From: an uncultured Eubacteriales bacterium
Lineage (GTDB): Bacteria; Bacillota; Clostridia; Christensenellales; Borkfalkiaceae
Direction: 5' to 3'
Length of the DNA: 7,206 nt
NCBI GenBank assembly: GCA_902767455.1
Contig: CACXHH010000038.1
Location: forward strand, 1 to 7,206
In this document: piece after piece, positions 6,469 through 7,206 of the stretch
How the letters are laid out: every line of letters starts with the position of its first letter
Numbering within the stretch: the stretch's first letter is position 1
Position numbers and translations under genes: made by a program
Notes under the pieces: model-generated
Database searches by the model: none
What the model saw: only the letters and a program-made list of their open reading frames with translations
What the model was told of the DNA's origin: nothing

Positions 6469-7206
6469 ATGGAAAATTCGGTATGTTCGTTCATGCGCAC
6501 GAGATTTAAAGGCAAATTCGTCCCGCCGCACTCTCATAATAACTACGAATTTGTTTATTTTTTCAACGGAAGCGGCGTTTTCGGCTACGGCGGTAAGGAA
6601 TATTATTTCACGAAAGGCTCGTATTATCTTATGAAACCTTTTGAAAGCCATTACGAGTCGTACGATAATACAGGGCAAAGTTTAGTCCTTTCTTTTATTC
6701 CGGGCGAAGAAGTTTTAAAACCCGAGAATTTGTTTTCAAACGACAACGCAAATCCGATAGGTTCCGTCTGCGAGCTGATAAGAGAAGAATTAAAGTCGAG
6801 TATGCCGTTTTCCGATTACGCGATCGACGGGCTCGTGAGTTTGTTGCTTGCGAAGATAGTTCGGCCGATTCATATCAAAAAGGACATGGTGAACGACGGA
6901 ATACGCAAATCAATGAACTATCTCGATCAGTATTTTATGACCGATATAAAGATTGCCGAGCTTGCGGGCGACTGCGGTTACTGCGCCGATCATTTCAGAT
7001 TTCTGTTTAAAAGTAAGACGGGATTGACGCCAAAACAGTACGTTCTTTCAAAACGGATAAAACTATCTAAAAAACTTCTCAAAGAAACGGATTTTTCGCT
7101 CAACGATATTTATAAAAGGTGCGGATTCAAGTCGTATTCTCAATTTGCCGTTTTCTTTAAAGAACGCGTAAAAATGACACCTATGGAATATAGAAACAAG
7201 GTCAGA
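6469..7206 (+). CDS. AraC/XylS-family transcriptional regulator (3' end at the window edge)
   Basis: The 246 visible codons run to the last base without a stop. The N-terminal part (about 15-75) looks like an AraC-type cupin sensor: PPHSHNNYEFVYFFNGSG, then KEYYFTKGSYYLMKP and HYES. A helical linker precedes the C-terminal DNA-binding domain with two helix-turn-helix units (about 143-246). Unit one is KIAELAGDCGYCADHFRFLF with the following KTGLTPKQY. Unit two is SLNDIYKRCGFKSYSQFAVF with FKERVKMTPMEYR, the standard AraC signature with Lys236 in place of the usual Gly. TPMEYR normally lies close to the C-terminus, so probably only a few residues are missing. Such regulators often bind sugars or peptides through the cupin and control adjacent glycan-use genes. 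Divergence from the lipoprotein operon makes that operon the likely target; the ligand and the sign of control are unknown. Confidence 0.93.
   Translation, partial: MENSVCSFMRTRFKGKFVPPHSHNNYEFVYFFNGSGVFGYGGKEYYFTKGSYYLMKPFESHYESYDNTGQSLVLSFIPGEEVLKPENLFSNDNANPIGSVCELIREELKSSMPFSDYAIDGLVSLLLAKIVRPIHIKKDMVNDGIRKSMNYLDQYFMTDIKIAELAGDCGYCADHFRFLFKSKTGLTPKQYVLSKRIKLSKKLLKETDFSLNDIYKRCGFKSYSQFAVFFKERVKMTPMEYRNKVR

Noticed and set aside
6367..6678. Minus-strand open frame of 103 codons spanning the regulator promoter and 5' end
   Set aside because: It overlaps the regulator reading frame and its promoter, has no ribosome binding site, and encodes no recognisable protein.
1..7206. Mobile element, CRISPR array, tRNA or rRNA
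   Set aside because: No transposase or integrase motifs, no regularly spaced repeats, no terminal inverted repeats and no cloverleaf or rRNA-like segments were seen by reading both strands; almost all bases are covered by three coding regions.

Overview
The window reads as accessory, surface-glycan-related DNA from a bacterium, most likely a gut or animal-associated Clostridia-type Firmicute. The reasons are two lysine-rich type II (lipoprotein) signal peptides, strong AGGAGG-type ribosome binding sites, near-consensus sigma-70/sigma-A promoters, Listeria-Bacteroides (InlB-type) repeats and an AraC-family regulator. The exact lineage cannot be fixed from the sequence alone.

Layout, right to left. 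An AraC/XylS-family regulator (6469-7206, plus strand, cut by the right edge) is transcribed away from a two-gene minus-strand operon. The 246-base intergenic region (6223-6468) holds two divergent promoters, a 10-bp direct repeat lying on the operon promoter, three ATTTTATT boxes and a leader stem-loop. The first operon gene (6222-2671) encodes a complete 1183-residue lipoprotein. In order it has an InlB-like repeat, a DOMON/CBM9-like beta-sandwich, an unassigned segment, a sialidase-superfamily Asp-box propeller, a LamG-like sandwich and an SGNH esterase with all its catalytic blocks. The second gene starts inside the stop codon of the first (ATGA overlap). It is open to the left edge for 891 codons and encodes another lipoprotein built from the same InlB-like and DOMON/CBM9-like modules, without a recognised enzyme in the visible part. 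It is the only reading that explains bases 1-2670.

Working model (inference): the regulator senses a ligand and controls two co-translated, membrane-anchored extracellular proteins. The first would trim an acylated glycan, plausibly an O-acetylated sialic-acid-like or other acidic sugar, with a glycosidase-type propeller and an esterase on one chain. The second would bind the same glycan surface through related modules. The propeller lacks a recognisable FRIP arginine motif, so sialidase activity should not be assumed. No transporter, tRNA, rRNA, CRISPR array or insertion sequence is seen.
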